Source: Bryobacterales bacterium (GTDB lineage: Bacteria; Acidobacteriota; Terriglobia; Bryobacterales; Bryobacteraceae). From it: 64,000 nucleotides of DNA. Location of the stretch: the NCBI GenBank assembly GCA_025463005.1, contig JAOAPR010000206.1, positions 1 to 64,000 on the forward strand. Direction: 5' to 3'. The position numbers were made by a program, and so were the translations under genes. Positions within the stretch are counted from its first letter, which is position 1. Every line of letters begins with the position of its first letter. Under the pieces are notes generated by a model that was not told the origin of the DNA, made no database searches, and saw only the letters and a program-made list of their open reading frames with translations. Shown here piece after piece: positions 42,301-51,172 of the stretch.

Positions 42301-42928
42301 CGCTCGGTTGCACTTGGGACTGTGTGCTGGAGCTGATACCGTTGGTGGCGTCCTGGCCATCGATGCGGAAAGCCATCGTGTTGCTGGGCATGCCGTTGAC
42401 CCGGATGCTCGCGTCAGGGCGCCAGTCCGCGCCGGGCAGCACCTGTAGCACCGCGAAAGGATTCCGAATGCCCGCGTTGCCGGCGCCTGCGCCGATTCCC
42501 AAGACCGGAAGGTTGTTCAAGGTGTTTGTCGAAACGTTGTGGCTCAGCTCCCCACTCTCGGTCTTAAGCAGCGGCGCGGCTTCGGTCACAGTAACCGATT
42601 CGGCGCTCGATCCCACCTCCAGCGCGACGTCTAATCACAGGGTCTGGGCCACCGGGAGGACGATATTCTGACGCACGAATCGCTTGAACCCAGGCACGGT
42701 CACCGACATCTCGTAAGTGCCCGTGGGCATCTGCGAAAGCGTGTAGTTGCCCGTGGCCGTGCTGGCTGCCTTGTATACGGCTCCTGTTTCGATGTTGCGA
42801 GCTTCGATCGGTGCAGCGGCCACCACAGCGCCGGCCGGATCGGAAATGGTGCCGGTGAACGTACCACGATCGCTCTGCGCAAACGCTGCCACCGCGAACG
42901 CAATAAGACACCCTGAAATCTTCCGCAT
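39386..42928 (-). pseudogene. TonB-dependent receptor (Oar-like) interrupted by an in-frame TGA
   Basis: Reading from ATG 42928 (GGGGAGG upstream) a signal peptide and carboxypeptidase-regulatory domain (GTFTGTISDPAGAVVAAAPI, GNYTLSQMPTGTYEMSVTVP) lead to LPVAQTL and then TGA at 42637-42635. The same frame continues at once with LDVALEVGSSAESVTVTEAA, the normal plug start, through the plug (AIQEFAIQTSNFAAEFGQAG) and the beta-barrel to a terminal phenylalanine (ARFTF), 1180 residues if read through. Homologous receptors usually have an arginine before LDV, so CGA to TGA is the simplest explanation. It is otherwise intact. TTGACG at 42987-42982 may be the -35 box. Confidence 0.85.
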
Positions 42929-43012
42929 GAGCTGCCTCCCCTGACTGCTGGTCAATGAAGGTTAATACGGCAGAACTCGGTCGTCAAGGGGCACTAAGCG
43001 GGAGCGTCCGCC

Positions 43013-44482
43013 TTACACGAGCGTTACAGTCCCCGGAGTCTGCGGGCGGTCACTAGATTTATAATCGCGCCACGCGGAAGCCAGGCGACTCACGCCGTTT
43101 GTGAGAATCTCGCTTTGTGCAAGAAAAGGAAGCCGAAGAAAACGCACATGTTCGTCTCCGGCCGACATCACGGGACCGGGCAGCACAATCACCCCGTGTC
43201 GCGCCGCAACCTGAGCGAACTCACGCGAGTCGCCATGAGGCAACTTCACCCACAGAAACAGACCGCCAGCCGGCACGCGAAACTTCCACTCGGGTAAATG
43301 CTGTTTGAGCAGGGTTACCAAGAGATCGCGCCGCGGCTGCAACTGTAGTCGACGCAGTTTGCGGAATTCGTCCAGCGCGCCCAACAACCGAACCGCAATA
43401 CGCTGGGTCAAAATGGGAGATCCAAGATCGGCAGCGCTCTTCAGCCGGGCAAGCCGTTGAATAACGGGTTCGGGCGCGCGCACCCACCCGATGCGCAAAC
43501 CGGCCCAAACGAGCTTGCTAAGGGAACCAATACTGAGGACCATGCCATTCGGGCAGTCGATTGCGATCGGAGGAGGCGCCGCTCCTCCGAAAGTTATGTC
43601 CGCTACTGTTGTGTCATCTATTACCGGGACCCCAAGTTCCGTTACAATTTGCGCAATCTCCTTCCGCGCGGCTTTGGGCATCACCTCTCCGGTCGGATTC
43701 TGAAACGTCGGTGTCAAGTAAACCAATCGCGCAGCAGTCGCACTGATCCGATCACGAATTACTGATGGACGCACGCCCTTCGCCGGGACGGGTAAAGGCG
43801 AGATTCGGGCTCCAACAGCTCGAAACGCGTCTAACGCACCAAAATACGCAGGATCCTCCACCAGCACTGTATCGCCTCGCTGCACAAAAAGCGCCGCGCA
43901 CAATGCAATCGCCTGTTGAGCGCCATTCGTAACCAACACTTGCTCGTAGGTGGTCTCGACGCCGCTGTTCATGTATGATGCGGCGATCGCTCGCCGCAAA
44001 GGCTCCAGACCCATTGGGTAGTAGCGATGATCCTTGATGAGTGCGGTCTGCTCTTCAGGACCGACGCTAAAAAGCTCGACAGGCACACCAGTAAGCGCCA
44101 GAGGAGTGCCGAGCGCAAAATCAATCATGTCCGGCCGGTCGTGATTCGCCAGTAGCCCAAGCAACGGACTCGCGGACAAAACACCGGCCTGAGCGGCATT
44201 CCGCGCAGCCGCCACCACTTCCGATCTAATGCAAACCTGCGTACCACTGCCGGAACGGCTTTCAACCCATCCGCCCTCGCGTAAATTGTCATAGGCGGCC
44301 ACCACAGTCGTTCGACTAAGACTGAGCGCTTGGGCGAGGTTCCGCTCGGACGGCAGCCGAAGCCCGGGCGTGAGCAGACCATGCCGGATGGTTTGTATGA
44401 GCGCTCGCGTCAGTTTCTGTTGAAGAGAGCCTTTACCCGCTGCCCACGGCCCCAGATAGTCTACTAACACCTGTGGTTCCAC
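43013..44482 (-). CDS. MocR/PdxR-type GntR regulator with aminotransferase domain
   Basis: 489 residues. The N-terminal GntR helix-turn-helix (about 15-85: LTPGLRLPSERNLAQALSLS, TTVVAAYDNLREGGWVESRS) is joined by a linker to a fold-type I aminotransferase domain (LVTNGAQQAIALCAALFVQR, VYLTPTFQNPTGEVMPKAAR, VIDDTTVADI) with the PLP lysine in SIGSLSKLVWAGLRIGW. MocR regulators bind PLP with an amine and activate or repress genes of vitamin B6, GABA or amino-sugar metabolism. No obvious target gene is adjacent. A direct repeat upstream (44496-44520) fits the family's operators. Confidence 0.93.
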   Translation of the reverse strand: MEPQVLVDYLGPWAAGKGSLQQKLTRALIQTIRHGLLTPGLRLPSERNLAQALSLSRTTVVAAYDNLREGGWVESRSGSGTQVCIRSEVVAAARNAAQAGVLSASPLLGLLANHDRPDMIDFALGTPLALTGVPVELFSVGPEEQTALIKDHRYYPMGLEPLRRAIAASYMNSGVETTYEQVLVTNGAQQAIALCAALFVQRGDTVLVEDPAYFGALDAFRAVGARISPLPVPAKGVRPSVIRDRISATAARLVYLTPTFQNPTGEVMPKAARKEIAQIVTELGVPVIDDTTVADITFGGAAPPPIAIDCPNGMVLSIGSLSKLVWAGLRIGWVRAPEPVIQRLARLKSAADLGSPILTQRIAVRLLGALDEFRKLRRLQLQPRRDLLVTLLKQHLPEWKFRVPAGGLFLWVKLPHGDSREFAQVAARHGVIVLPGPVMSAGDEHVRFLRLPFLAQSEILTNGVSRLASAWRDYKSSDRPQTPGTVTLV

Positions 44483-44495
44483 CAGTCCAATTGTG

Positions 44496-44520
44496 TTACA
44501 AGTGGCTCTAGATTACAAGT
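44496..44520. promoter_or_regulatory. Direct repeat in the MocR-type regulator promoter
   Basis: TTACAAGT occurs at 44496-44503 and 44513-44520, spaced 17 bp start to start. On the minus strand TTGTAA (44518-44513) and CACAAT (44495-44490) are 17 nt apart and could be -35/-10, so the repeats overlap the promoter. MocR proteins bind direct repeats that overlap promoters, which suggests autoregulation and possibly control of the divergent gene at 44559. Confidence 0.45.
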
Positions 44521-44558
44521 CCATTTCGGGACATACTTGGCTTAGGAGGTGATTCACA

Positions 44559-45404
44559 GTGCATCCGGACTTGAGCAACCCATCGCGAAGTCTGGAGCCG
44601 GTCCGCGAGGCACCCAAAACGCATTTGCCGCAACCTCATGAAGTTCGTGCGCAGGTGCAGAAGATCCTGGAAAGCAGCATTTTTTCGAATTGCGGGCGTT
44701 TGACACGCTTTATTTCCTTCGCCGCTCAGCATGCTCTTAGCGGAACAGGCGCGCCCTTGAAGGAGTATGTCATCGGAGTCGAGGTTTTCGACCGCACCTC
44801 GGCATATGATCCCCGAATCGATCCGATTGTGAGGGTCGAAGCGCGTCGGCTGCGATCCAAGCTGGAAACCTACTATGCCTCCGTGGGATGCAACGATCGG
44901 GTACTAGTCGAGTTTCCTAAAGGGAGCTATGCTCCTGTTTTTCGCGTACGGACGTCGTCCGAGATCAGGCACCCGGATGAGAATGATCCGGCTTGCCTCG
45001 CACTAACTGTGTTGCCGTTTTCGCCGCTTACAACAAGAGGCCTCGACGATGGTTTTGCCGCTGGGCTCACCGAAGATATTGTTCATGGCCTCACAAACAT
45101 ACAGAAGCTACGCTTGTTGCCCTGGAACACTGGCAGCAACCGGGAGAAAATTGATGCTCTGCTGCGAGGTAGCGTACGTTACGAATCGGGACGTGTCCGC
45201 GTGATCGCGCAATGTATCGAGGCAAGCTCTCAGGGCTATGTTTGGTCGGAAGCTTATGATCACTGTGGGATGAGCCTTTCGGTTCAAGACAACATCGCAC
45301 AAGCGATCGTCGCAAGAGTCGTGCTGACGGTCGCCGCAGCGTGCGGGAACCGCGAAGGCGGATCGAATACGGCTACTCCGTCAGCGGCTTACATTTGCCG
45401 CTAG
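44559..45404 (+). CDS. wHTH/TolB-like regulator, apparently truncated
   Basis: 281 residues from GTG 44559, preceded by AGGAGGTGAT, an almost perfect anti-SD match. Residues 30-125 carry the acidobacterial winged-helix-like block (GRLTRFISFAAQHALSGTGA, KEYVIGVEVFDRTSAYDPRI, VRVEARRLRSKLETYYASVG, VEFPKGSYAPVF). Residues 145-260 form a TolB/FlgO-like domain (LTVLPFSPLTTRGLDDGFAA, LLRGSVRYESGRVRVIAQCI, EAYDHCGMSLSVQDNIAQAI). The TPR array that usually follows is absent; the frame ends in a short unstructured tail against the convergent gene. It may be truncated or a short variant. Confidence 0.75.
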   Translation: MHPDLSNPSRSLEPVREAPKTHLPQPHEVRAQVQKILESSIFSNCGRLTRFISFAAQHALSGTGAPLKEYVIGVEVFDRTSAYDPRIDPIVRVEARRLRSKLETYYASVGCNDRVLVEFPKGSYAPVFRVRTSSEIRHPDENDPACLALTVLPFSPLTTRGLDDGFAAGLTEDIVHGLTNIQKLRLLPWNTGSNREKIDALLRGSVRYESGRVRVIAQCIEASSQGYVWSEAYDHCGMSLSVQDNIAQAIVARVVLTVAAACGNREGGSNTATPSAAYICR

Positions 45405-46213
45405 GGTACGTTCGCTCCACCGCGCCCATCCGTAAGCGTAGGCGGCTCGAATCCGTTCAGATGCCTGACGTCGACGTTGTTTTCATTACAGATGTATTCC
45501 ATGATTTCGGCGTTCACCTGCAGGAAGAAGTGCCCGGTCAGCGTGAATGGTTTAGTATAAGCGCCAGGATCTTCAATGGTGACTTGGTATTCGATGGTTC
45601 CCAGATCCGGCCGGCGGAAGCGTTCGATGGTATGTAACTGTTCCGTATGCGGATGACCCGCGAAATCGAACCAGGTTCTGTCGTTAAATCCGACGGTGTC
45701 CACCGCCAGCGCGTCGCCATCCCAATGCCCAATGGAATCTCCATACCAGGTCGGGTTGGGATCCTTGGGATGCTCTTTATGATCGAGAAAAATCTGGCGG
45801 TAACTGTGAATATTGCCTTCAAACAGGATGACGAACAGATTTGGCATCTGGAGGTATTTCATAGGGTACGGAGCCAGCCGTGGCACACCGGTAGGCAGGC
45901 ACTGCGCCTCCGGATCGTCCTGTGAGCGACGCGACTTCATGACGTTTTTGCCCCAGTCGTTTAGAGGGAGGGTTTCCCCTTTCGGCAGGGCGCCCTCAAT
46001 GTCCACGACGAACGGACGATCGGTATTCCATACGCCGGAGAGATCCACCTTTCCATCCGCAAGTCGCGGCGTGGGGCCGCTGGGACGCTGTTTACCCTTC
46101 CCCTTTCCTTTAGCTGCCGGCGTGCCCTCTTGTCCAGCGACAGGAATCTGTATCAAATAACACATCGTGGCTAAAGCCGCCGTTGTGATCAAACCGGCAA
46201 ATCGCCTTCTCAT
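45401..46213 (-). CDS. Secreted DLSG(V/I)W-family protein, copy 3
   Basis: 270 residues with a signal peptide (GLITTAALATMCYLIQIPVA) and a basic GKGKGKQRPSGPTPR linker. Family motifs: DGKVDLSGVWNTD, QCLPTGVPRLAPYPMKYLQM, VDTVGFNDRTWFDFAGHPH, TIERFRRPDLGTIEYQVTIE and AYTKPFTLTG. It is the shortest of the three copies. Its end overlaps that of the truncated regulator by 4 nt (convergent). It diverges from a Tat-exported metallohydrolase gene at 46358; copy 1 is also beside a metallo-beta-lactamase-fold gene. Function unknown. Confidence 0.85.
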   Translation of the reverse strand: MRRRFAGLITTAALATMCYLIQIPVAGQEGTPAAKGKGKGKQRPSGPTPRLADGKVDLSGVWNTDRPFVVDIEGALPKGETLPLNDWGKNVMKSRRSQDDPEAQCLPTGVPRLAPYPMKYLQMPNLFVILFEGNIHSYRQIFLDHKEHPKDPNPTWYGDSIGHWDGDALAVDTVGFNDRTWFDFAGHPHTEQLHTIERFRRPDLGTIEYQVTIEDPGAYTKPFTLTGHFFLQVNAEIMEYICNENNVDVRHLNGFEPPTLTDGRGGANVP

Positions 46214-46357
46214 CTAAGATCTCCTCCAGCCATAAAGCGTTGACTATTCTACTTCAAGCGGGGACATAGATTTGCCGCCTTACCGGCGGGCTGGACTCGT
46301 CGAGAGGGATTCGATAGAGTCTTACCTTCACGGCCGACTCGGAGAGGAGATACAGCC

Positions 46358-47509
46358 ATGCATCACCATACTCATGAACATTCACGGCGCGATTTTTTCA
46401 GCAGGGCCTTTGGAGGCGCACTTGCCGGGGCGTCGATTATCGAAGAAGCCTTCCTGCGTGCGACTTGGGCGCGGGCCCAGGCGCCCGGCGCCAGTACGAA
46501 CCTGTTCACGATTGAGAAGGTCGCCGACGGCGTTTATGCCGCCCTGGCACGGCCGCAGGTCCTGACCAACTGCAACGCTGCCATCTTTGTGAACTCTCAG
46601 GACGTCCTCGTGGTGGACGCCCACTCGAAGCCCTCCGCAGCCGCTGCACTTATCGCCCAGATCAAGAAGGACGTTACGACCAAGCCGGTTCGCTATCTGG
46701 TCAATAGCCACTTCCACTGGGATCACACGCAGGGCGATGCTGCTTACAAAGCCGGCGGCGCTAAAGTGGACATCATCGCCAGCGATGCGACCAAGCAGTT
46801 GATGACCGAGCTTTCCCGCAATCGCCTGAAGGAATCGCTCGACAGCGTTCCCAAGCAGATCGACGACCTTCAGGCCCGGCTGGCCAAAGCGACCTCGAGC
46901 GCAGACAAGGAACGCTACACCGACCTGATCCGGCAACTAAACGCCTATCAAACCGAGATGAAGAGTTACACACTCGAGCTGCCCACCATCACCTTTGCCA
47001 AGTCACACGTGATCAAGGACCCGGCGGGCGATCTTCATATCGAGTTCCATGGGCGCGCCCACACTGCCGGCGACGTCGCCGTATTCTCACCCCAGAAACG
47101 CGTGGTCGCTTCGGGCGATGTGATTATCGGGTTCCTGCCTAACATCGCCGACGGATATCCGAGGCCATGGCCAGCGACCATCAATTCCGTTGGGCAGCTC
47201 GCTTTCGATCACATCATTCCCGGACACGGGCCGGTCCACCACGATCGCGCGCGCATGACACAAATGCGGAATTACATCGAGGAGCTGACGGCGCGCGTCG
47301 AAGAGGGCAAGAAAGCGGGAAAGCCGCTTGCTGAATTGCAGAAGACGCTAACCATGGCGTCCATTAAAACCTTGCAAGCCAACGGATACGGCAGCTACGT
47401 CGCTGACAATCTGAATAAGTTCACGGTGTACCTTGGGCAGAGAACCGCGGTTGAGGACCGTCTGTCCGCCAATATTGAAGCCATATACAAGAACCTGGAC
47501 CGCGCTTGA
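46358..47509 (+). CDS. Tat-exported metallo-beta-lactamase-fold hydrolase
   Basis: 383 residues; GGAGAGGAG precedes the ATG. The leader HSRRDFFSRAFGGALAGASI is a twin-arginine signal. Metal motif NSHFHWDHTQGD (H-x-H-x-D-H), later ligands in HGRAHTAGDVAVF and IIPGHGPV. Between them lies a helical insert rich in Lys, Gln and Asp (DSVPKQIDDLQARLAKATSS), unusual for small MBL enzymes. Export in folded form suggests cofactor loading in the cytoplasm. Substrate unknown; not obviously a beta-lactamase. Confidence 0.88.
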   Translation: MHHHTHEHSRRDFFSRAFGGALAGASIIEEAFLRATWARAQAPGASTNLFTIEKVADGVYAALARPQVLTNCNAAIFVNSQDVLVVDAHSKPSAAAALIAQIKKDVTTKPVRYLVNSHFHWDHTQGDAAYKAGGAKVDIIASDATKQLMTELSRNRLKESLDSVPKQIDDLQARLAKATSSADKERYTDLIRQLNAYQTEMKSYTLELPTITFAKSHVIKDPAGDLHIEFHGRAHTAGDVAVFSPQKRVVASGDVIIGFLPNIADGYPRPWPATINSVGQLAFDHIIPGHGPVHHDRARMTQMRNYIEELTARVEEGKKAGKPLAELQKTLTMASIKTLQANGYGSYVADNLNKFTVYLGQRTAVEDRLSANIEAIYKNLDRA

Positions 47510-47536
47510 TCGAGTGAGATAACCTTGGGTTCTGAC

Positions 47537-48499
47537 ATGGAATCCTTGCTCTCTGGGCTCTCACAACACGGCTACAGCATACTGTTCACGATCGTATTTC
47601 TGGAATCGATCGGGCTGCCAGTGCCGGCGGCACTAGCCTTGCTGGTTGCAGGCGGAGCCAGCGCGCGCGGCTCGCTTTACCTTTCACTGGTAACCGTCAG
47701 CGCTCTTCTGGCCCTAATCCTGGGCGATACGCTCATGTTTCTGATGGGTCGCTACACAGGATGGTGGTTATTGAGTCTGCTTTGCCGTGTTTCACTCAAC
47801 CCGGAGTCGTGCATTCTTCGTTCCGCGGAGTCCTTCTACCGCCGCGGGCGTACAGTTCTTGTATTCGCGAAGTTCGTGCCGGGGATTAACTCTATGGCAG
47901 CGCCGCTTGCGGGAAGCATGAATATGCGTTTCGGCCAATTCCTGGTGCTCGATCTCGCTGGCGCCGCTCTGTACGCCGTGGCATATCTATCCGTGGGTTT
48001 TCTTTTTAGCGATGTACTTGGGACTGTCACGAAAAACTATCAGATGGTCAGTCGCATCGTGAGCTGGGGACTGGCCGTGCTCGTGGTGGGCTATTTGGGG
48101 ATGAAGGCTTGGATATGGAGCAAAGCGCGCAGGCTGCCGTCGATTCCTTTTGTGAGTCCTACTGATGCCGCACAGGCGTTATCTTCGGATGCCGCGGTGA
48201 TCTACGACGTCCGAAGCCACGGCTATTACGACCGCAAGGCGACCCGCGTGCGCGGTTCCACGAGACTGGAGCCAAACGCGCTCCACCACCTCGAGAACAA
48301 CATTCCCGACAGCAAGCATGTCTACCTATACTGCACCTGCGCTAACGACGCCACCAGCGTCCGCGTGGCTCAGCAACTGCTGCTGAAAGGCGCGCGCACC
48401 GCTGTCATTAAAGGCGGCTTGCGTGCGTGGAAGAAGGCTGGGTTGCCTCTGGAGCCAGTTCCAGCCGAAGAAATCACCGAACTACCAGTTTTCAACTGA
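47537..48499 (+). CDS. DedA-family membrane protein fused to rhodanese domain
   Basis: 320 residues from ATG 47537 (a TTG at 47525 is in frame). The N-terminal DedA/SNARE-assoc domain (1-200) has ESIGLPVPAALALLVAGGAS, the loop FAKFVPGINSMAAPLAGSMN with its conserved residues, and several membrane helices. A rhodanese domain (about 210-310) follows with VIYDVRSHGYYDRKATRVRG and active-site Cys in YLYCTCANDATSVRVAQQLL. DedA proteins are lipid flippases or envelope-homeostasis proteins; the cytoplasmic rhodanese may transfer sulfur or sense redox. Such fusions exist in several phyla. Confidence 0.9.
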   Translation: MESLLSGLSQHGYSILFTIVFLESIGLPVPAALALLVAGGASARGSLYLSLVTVSALLALILGDTLMFLMGRYTGWWLLSLLCRVSLNPESCILRSAESFYRRGRTVLVFAKFVPGINSMAAPLAGSMNMRFGQFLVLDLAGAALYAVAYLSVGFLFSDVLGTVTKNYQMVSRIVSWGLAVLVVGYLGMKAWIWSKARRLPSIPFVSPTDAAQALSSDAAVIYDVRSHGYYDRKATRVRGSTRLEPNALHHLENNIPDSKHVYLYCTCANDATSVRVAQQLLLKGARTAVIKGGLRAWKKAGLPLEPVPAEEITELPVFN

Positions 48500-48661
48500 A
48501 AGATTCGTTGGCGCATCCAATCAGAGGTTCCGGTAAGGCATCGTCATTGCCTTTCGGCAGGGGCACGTTCTCCGCGGCCGAGCTGTGCCCGGATTGCACC
48601 GGGCGTACCGGCTGGACAGGTTCGCATATACCCGCTTAGGGGGACGTGCGATGCGATCGGA

Positions 48662-49615
48662 ATGTCGTCAGATGTATTGAAAGGTCATTTGAAGATGGTT
48701 TCATCTATGCATCGCACAATTCCAACGATTCCAGACGAGGCCTGCTGGTCGGTAATCCTGGCCGGAGGAGAAGGCGTTCGGCTACGCCCATTGACGCGCA
48801 CGATCGCAGGCGATGAAAGGCCGAAGCAGTTCTGCGCGGTAATCGGGACTGAAACGCTGTTGCAGCAAACGATTCGCCGGGTCGGACGCCTGGTGCCGCC
48901 CGAGCGGACCAAGGTTGTTTTGACCCGTAAGCACGAGCAATACTTCACAGACATGCAGGTACCTGCAGTCGTACAGCCTGACAACCGCGGAACTGCTCCC
49001 GCGATTCTTTACAGTCTGTTGTCGATTGCCAACGAGAATCCGTTCGCAAACGTGGCGCTGTTCCCGGCCGACCATCATTTCTCCGACGAGGGAGCTTTCC
49101 TCGGGCACGTCGCCGCCGCCGTCCAGGCCGTCACGCAGCAACCGGACCTGGTCATACTTCTGGGAATCGTTCCCACCGGCCCGGAGGCCGACTACGGCTG
49201 GGTTCAGCCCGGTGAACCCGTGTGTGGTGTCCTTGACGGCGGGCTCTTTCGTGTCCGCCGCTTTTGGGAAAAGCCGGCCACCGGACTCGCGGAGCAACTG
49301 ATCTACGAAGGTTATCTGTGGAACACGTTCGTGCTGGTGGGTGCGATTCCCAAACTGCTTCGGCTCATTCGAAGCAGCCTGCCCGAACTTTACAGCCACT
49401 TCGAAGGCGTCCAACCGGCGATCGGGACTAGCGTGGAAAATCCAGCGATGCGGCAGATGTACAGTCGGCTTCCTGTCGCCGATTTCTCGCGCGAAGTCCT
49501 GGCCGTGCTTCCGCGAGCGTTGACTGTATTACCCATGAAAGGTGCAAAATGGGTCGACATCGGCACTCCTGATCGGGCCCTCGCGGTTATGGCTTCACAG
49601 CAAGTCGGCGCCTAG
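48662..49615 (+). CDS. Mannose-1-phosphate guanylyltransferase-like nucleotidyltransferase
   Basis: 317 residues from ATG 48662; ATG 48707 is an alternative, nearer to the conserved start. The nucleotide loop VILAGGEGVRLRPLTR, then ERPKQFCAVIG with the catalytic lysine, NRGTAPAILYSLLSIA, LFPADHHFSDE, DYGWVQPGEPV and FWEKPAT match GDP-mannose pyrophosphorylases (ManC type) without the C-terminal isomerase domain. It makes GDP-mannose for surface polysaccharide or glycoprotein synthesis. It stands alone, with a 162-bp gap on the left (48500-48661) that shows no gene or clear promoter. Confidence 0.88.
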   Translation: MSSDVLKGHLKMVSSMHRTIPTIPDEACWSVILAGGEGVRLRPLTRTIAGDERPKQFCAVIGTETLLQQTIRRVGRLVPPERTKVVLTRKHEQYFTDMQVPAVVQPDNRGTAPAILYSLLSIANENPFANVALFPADHHFSDEGAFLGHVAAAVQAVTQQPDLVILLGIVPTGPEADYGWVQPGEPVCGVLDGGLFRVRRFWEKPATGLAEQLIYEGYLWNTFVLVGAIPKLLRLIRSSLPELYSHFEGVQPAIGTSVENPAMRQMYSRLPVADFSREVLAVLPRALTVLPMKGAKWVDIGTPDRALAVMASQQVGA

Positions 49616-49645
49616 AACCGGGCAAATGCGCCGGATGGTGCGTCT

Positions 49646-51172
49646 CTAGCCCTGCCGAACGCGTTGCGAGTCGAAGCTCTCCTGCAGAGGCACCGCCAGC
49701 GCTGTTCCCGCACGTTCCACGGCTTGCAACATGCTTAGCAGCAACTCTTGCTGCAACGCGAGGAATTCGTCGTAGTCCGACGTGGTCACATAAGCAACTA
49801 CCTCGACGTCGAGCGAATACGGCCCCACGCCGACAAAGCGTACCGGCAGGTTGCCGGTTTCCACTTTAGGATGCTCTTTGAGAATCCTGGCGAACGATGA
49901 AAGCACTTCCAGGAGCTGCTCGGACTTAGTATCCCGGCGGAGATTGAGTGTCGGGTGAAACCAGATCTTGTCGCGCCCGGAAATATTTTCAAGCTCCATG
50001 GACGAAAACTGGGCATTCGGCACGCTGATGATCGTACGATCAGGCGTACGGATGCGAGTGGAGCGTAGGCCGATGTGCATCACAGTGCCCACGCGATCGC
50101 CGAAACGGCAGACGTCGCCGACCAGCACGGGTCGATCGCCAATCACCGAAATCCCGCCGAACAGATTTTCAATCGTCTTCTGGGCTGCGAGTGCCACAGC
50201 AAGGCCTCCCACGCCGAGTCCCGCCAGGATGGTTGTGGTGTTGTAGCCCCAGACGCTTAATACTCCCAGGATGGCAATCAGGAAGAGCGACAGCTTCAGG
50301 ATTTGCCGGCCCAGCGGAAGCACCGAATAACTCACCGCCTGCATACGGGGGTCGAGACGTGAACGCCAGCGTTCTGTAACAAGGTCGATGATGACCGCGC
50401 CTGCCCATGCCAGGGCCAGAAAAAAGATCATCGCCAGTGCTCGCTCTATGAAGGTCCGGGACAGCGTGGCTGGTGGCGCCAACTCCATCGCACCTCTGAG
50501 TCCGGCGACTGTTAAAGCGACACGTATAGGGCCGCGAAACCCCGGTGCTTTCACCAGCGGCCGTATCGCTGCGACAATCGCCCAAGCCAGGAACCCGGCC
50601 ACGATCCAAAGCGCTATCCCGCCGCCAAGTAGAGCGATCCAGCGCCATACCGGTGTATCGAGGATTTCAAACGTTACGAGCTGTTGCGGGAGCTTTTTTT
50701 CGAACGGAGTCTCGGCTACGGCCTGGTGTGCTTTTGGAATTAGCGCCACGCTGTCGGCCGAAACGAGCCAGACGTGAAAACCCAGTCTCAATTCCACGCG
50801 CTCTAGCTGCAGCTCCAGGTTCTGCCCGTCCACGTGGAAAGTCGCAAGGTGTTCGAAGGTGGGCGCAAGGCCGTCGGACTGATCTCCCTCCGGGTCGCGG
50901 CTTAACGTGGTGATTTCGAACGGTGTATCGTCAAGAAGGTCTTCGAGCTGCCGTGCGAGATCCGGGCCATCTTTTGTTCGAGCCGCCGCAGGTACGCGCC
51001 GCAAATCGAGATAGTAGAGCGCTTTCGAATAGTCGCGTGCATGGCAGGCTTCCAGAAACTGGAAGACGGACTCCTGAGGCGTGGTTCGGCCCAGCGGATC
51101 CTTGGTTTCAGCTACAGGTGTCTGCGCGCACAGAACACCCGTCAGCAGGACGGCAGCCAGGAATCTAGGCAT
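49646..51172 (-). CDS. MscS-family mechanosensitive channel with periplasmic N-terminal domain
   Basis: 508 residues, AGGAAG before the ATG. A signal peptide (RFLAAVLLTGVLCAQTP) and a soluble alpha/beta domain (about 20-165) precede transmembrane helices (WIALLGGGIALWIVAGFLAW, LSLFLIAILGVLSVWGYN) and the MscS pore and beta domain (LGVGGLAVALAAQKTIENLF, RPVLVGDVCRFGDRVGTVMH, VPNAQFSSMELENISGRDKI). Such channels relieve osmotic pressure or conduct small ions. The 125-bp gap to the DUF190 gene upstream (51173-51297) holds no gene I can see. Confidence 0.92.
   Translation of the reverse strand: MPRFLAAVLLTGVLCAQTPVAETKDPLGRTTPQESVFQFLEACHARDYSKALYYLDLRRVPAAARTKDGPDLARQLEDLLDDTPFEITTLSRDPEGDQSDGLAPTFEHLATFHVDGQNLELQLERVELRLGFHVWLVSADSVALIPKAHQAVAETPFEKKLPQQLVTFEILDTPVWRWIALLGGGIALWIVAGFLAWAIVAAIRPLVKAPGFRGPIRVALTVAGLRGAMELAPPATLSRTFIERALAMIFFLALAWAGAVIIDLVTERWRSRLDPRMQAVSYSVLPLGRQILKLSLFLIAILGVLSVWGYNTTTILAGLGVGGLAVALAAQKTIENLFGGISVIGDRPVLVGDVCRFGDRVGTVMHIGLRSTRIRTPDRTIISVPNAQFSSMELENISGRDKIWFHPTLNLRRDTKSEQLLEVLSSFARILKEHPKVETGNLPVRFVGVGPYSLDVEVVAYVTTSDYDEFLALQQELLLSMLQAVERAGTALAVPLQESFDSQRVRQG

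Noticed and set aside
48427-48639. 70-codon plus-strand frame after the DedA-rhodanese gene
   Set aside because: It begins inside the rhodanese coding region in another frame and has no homology-like features.
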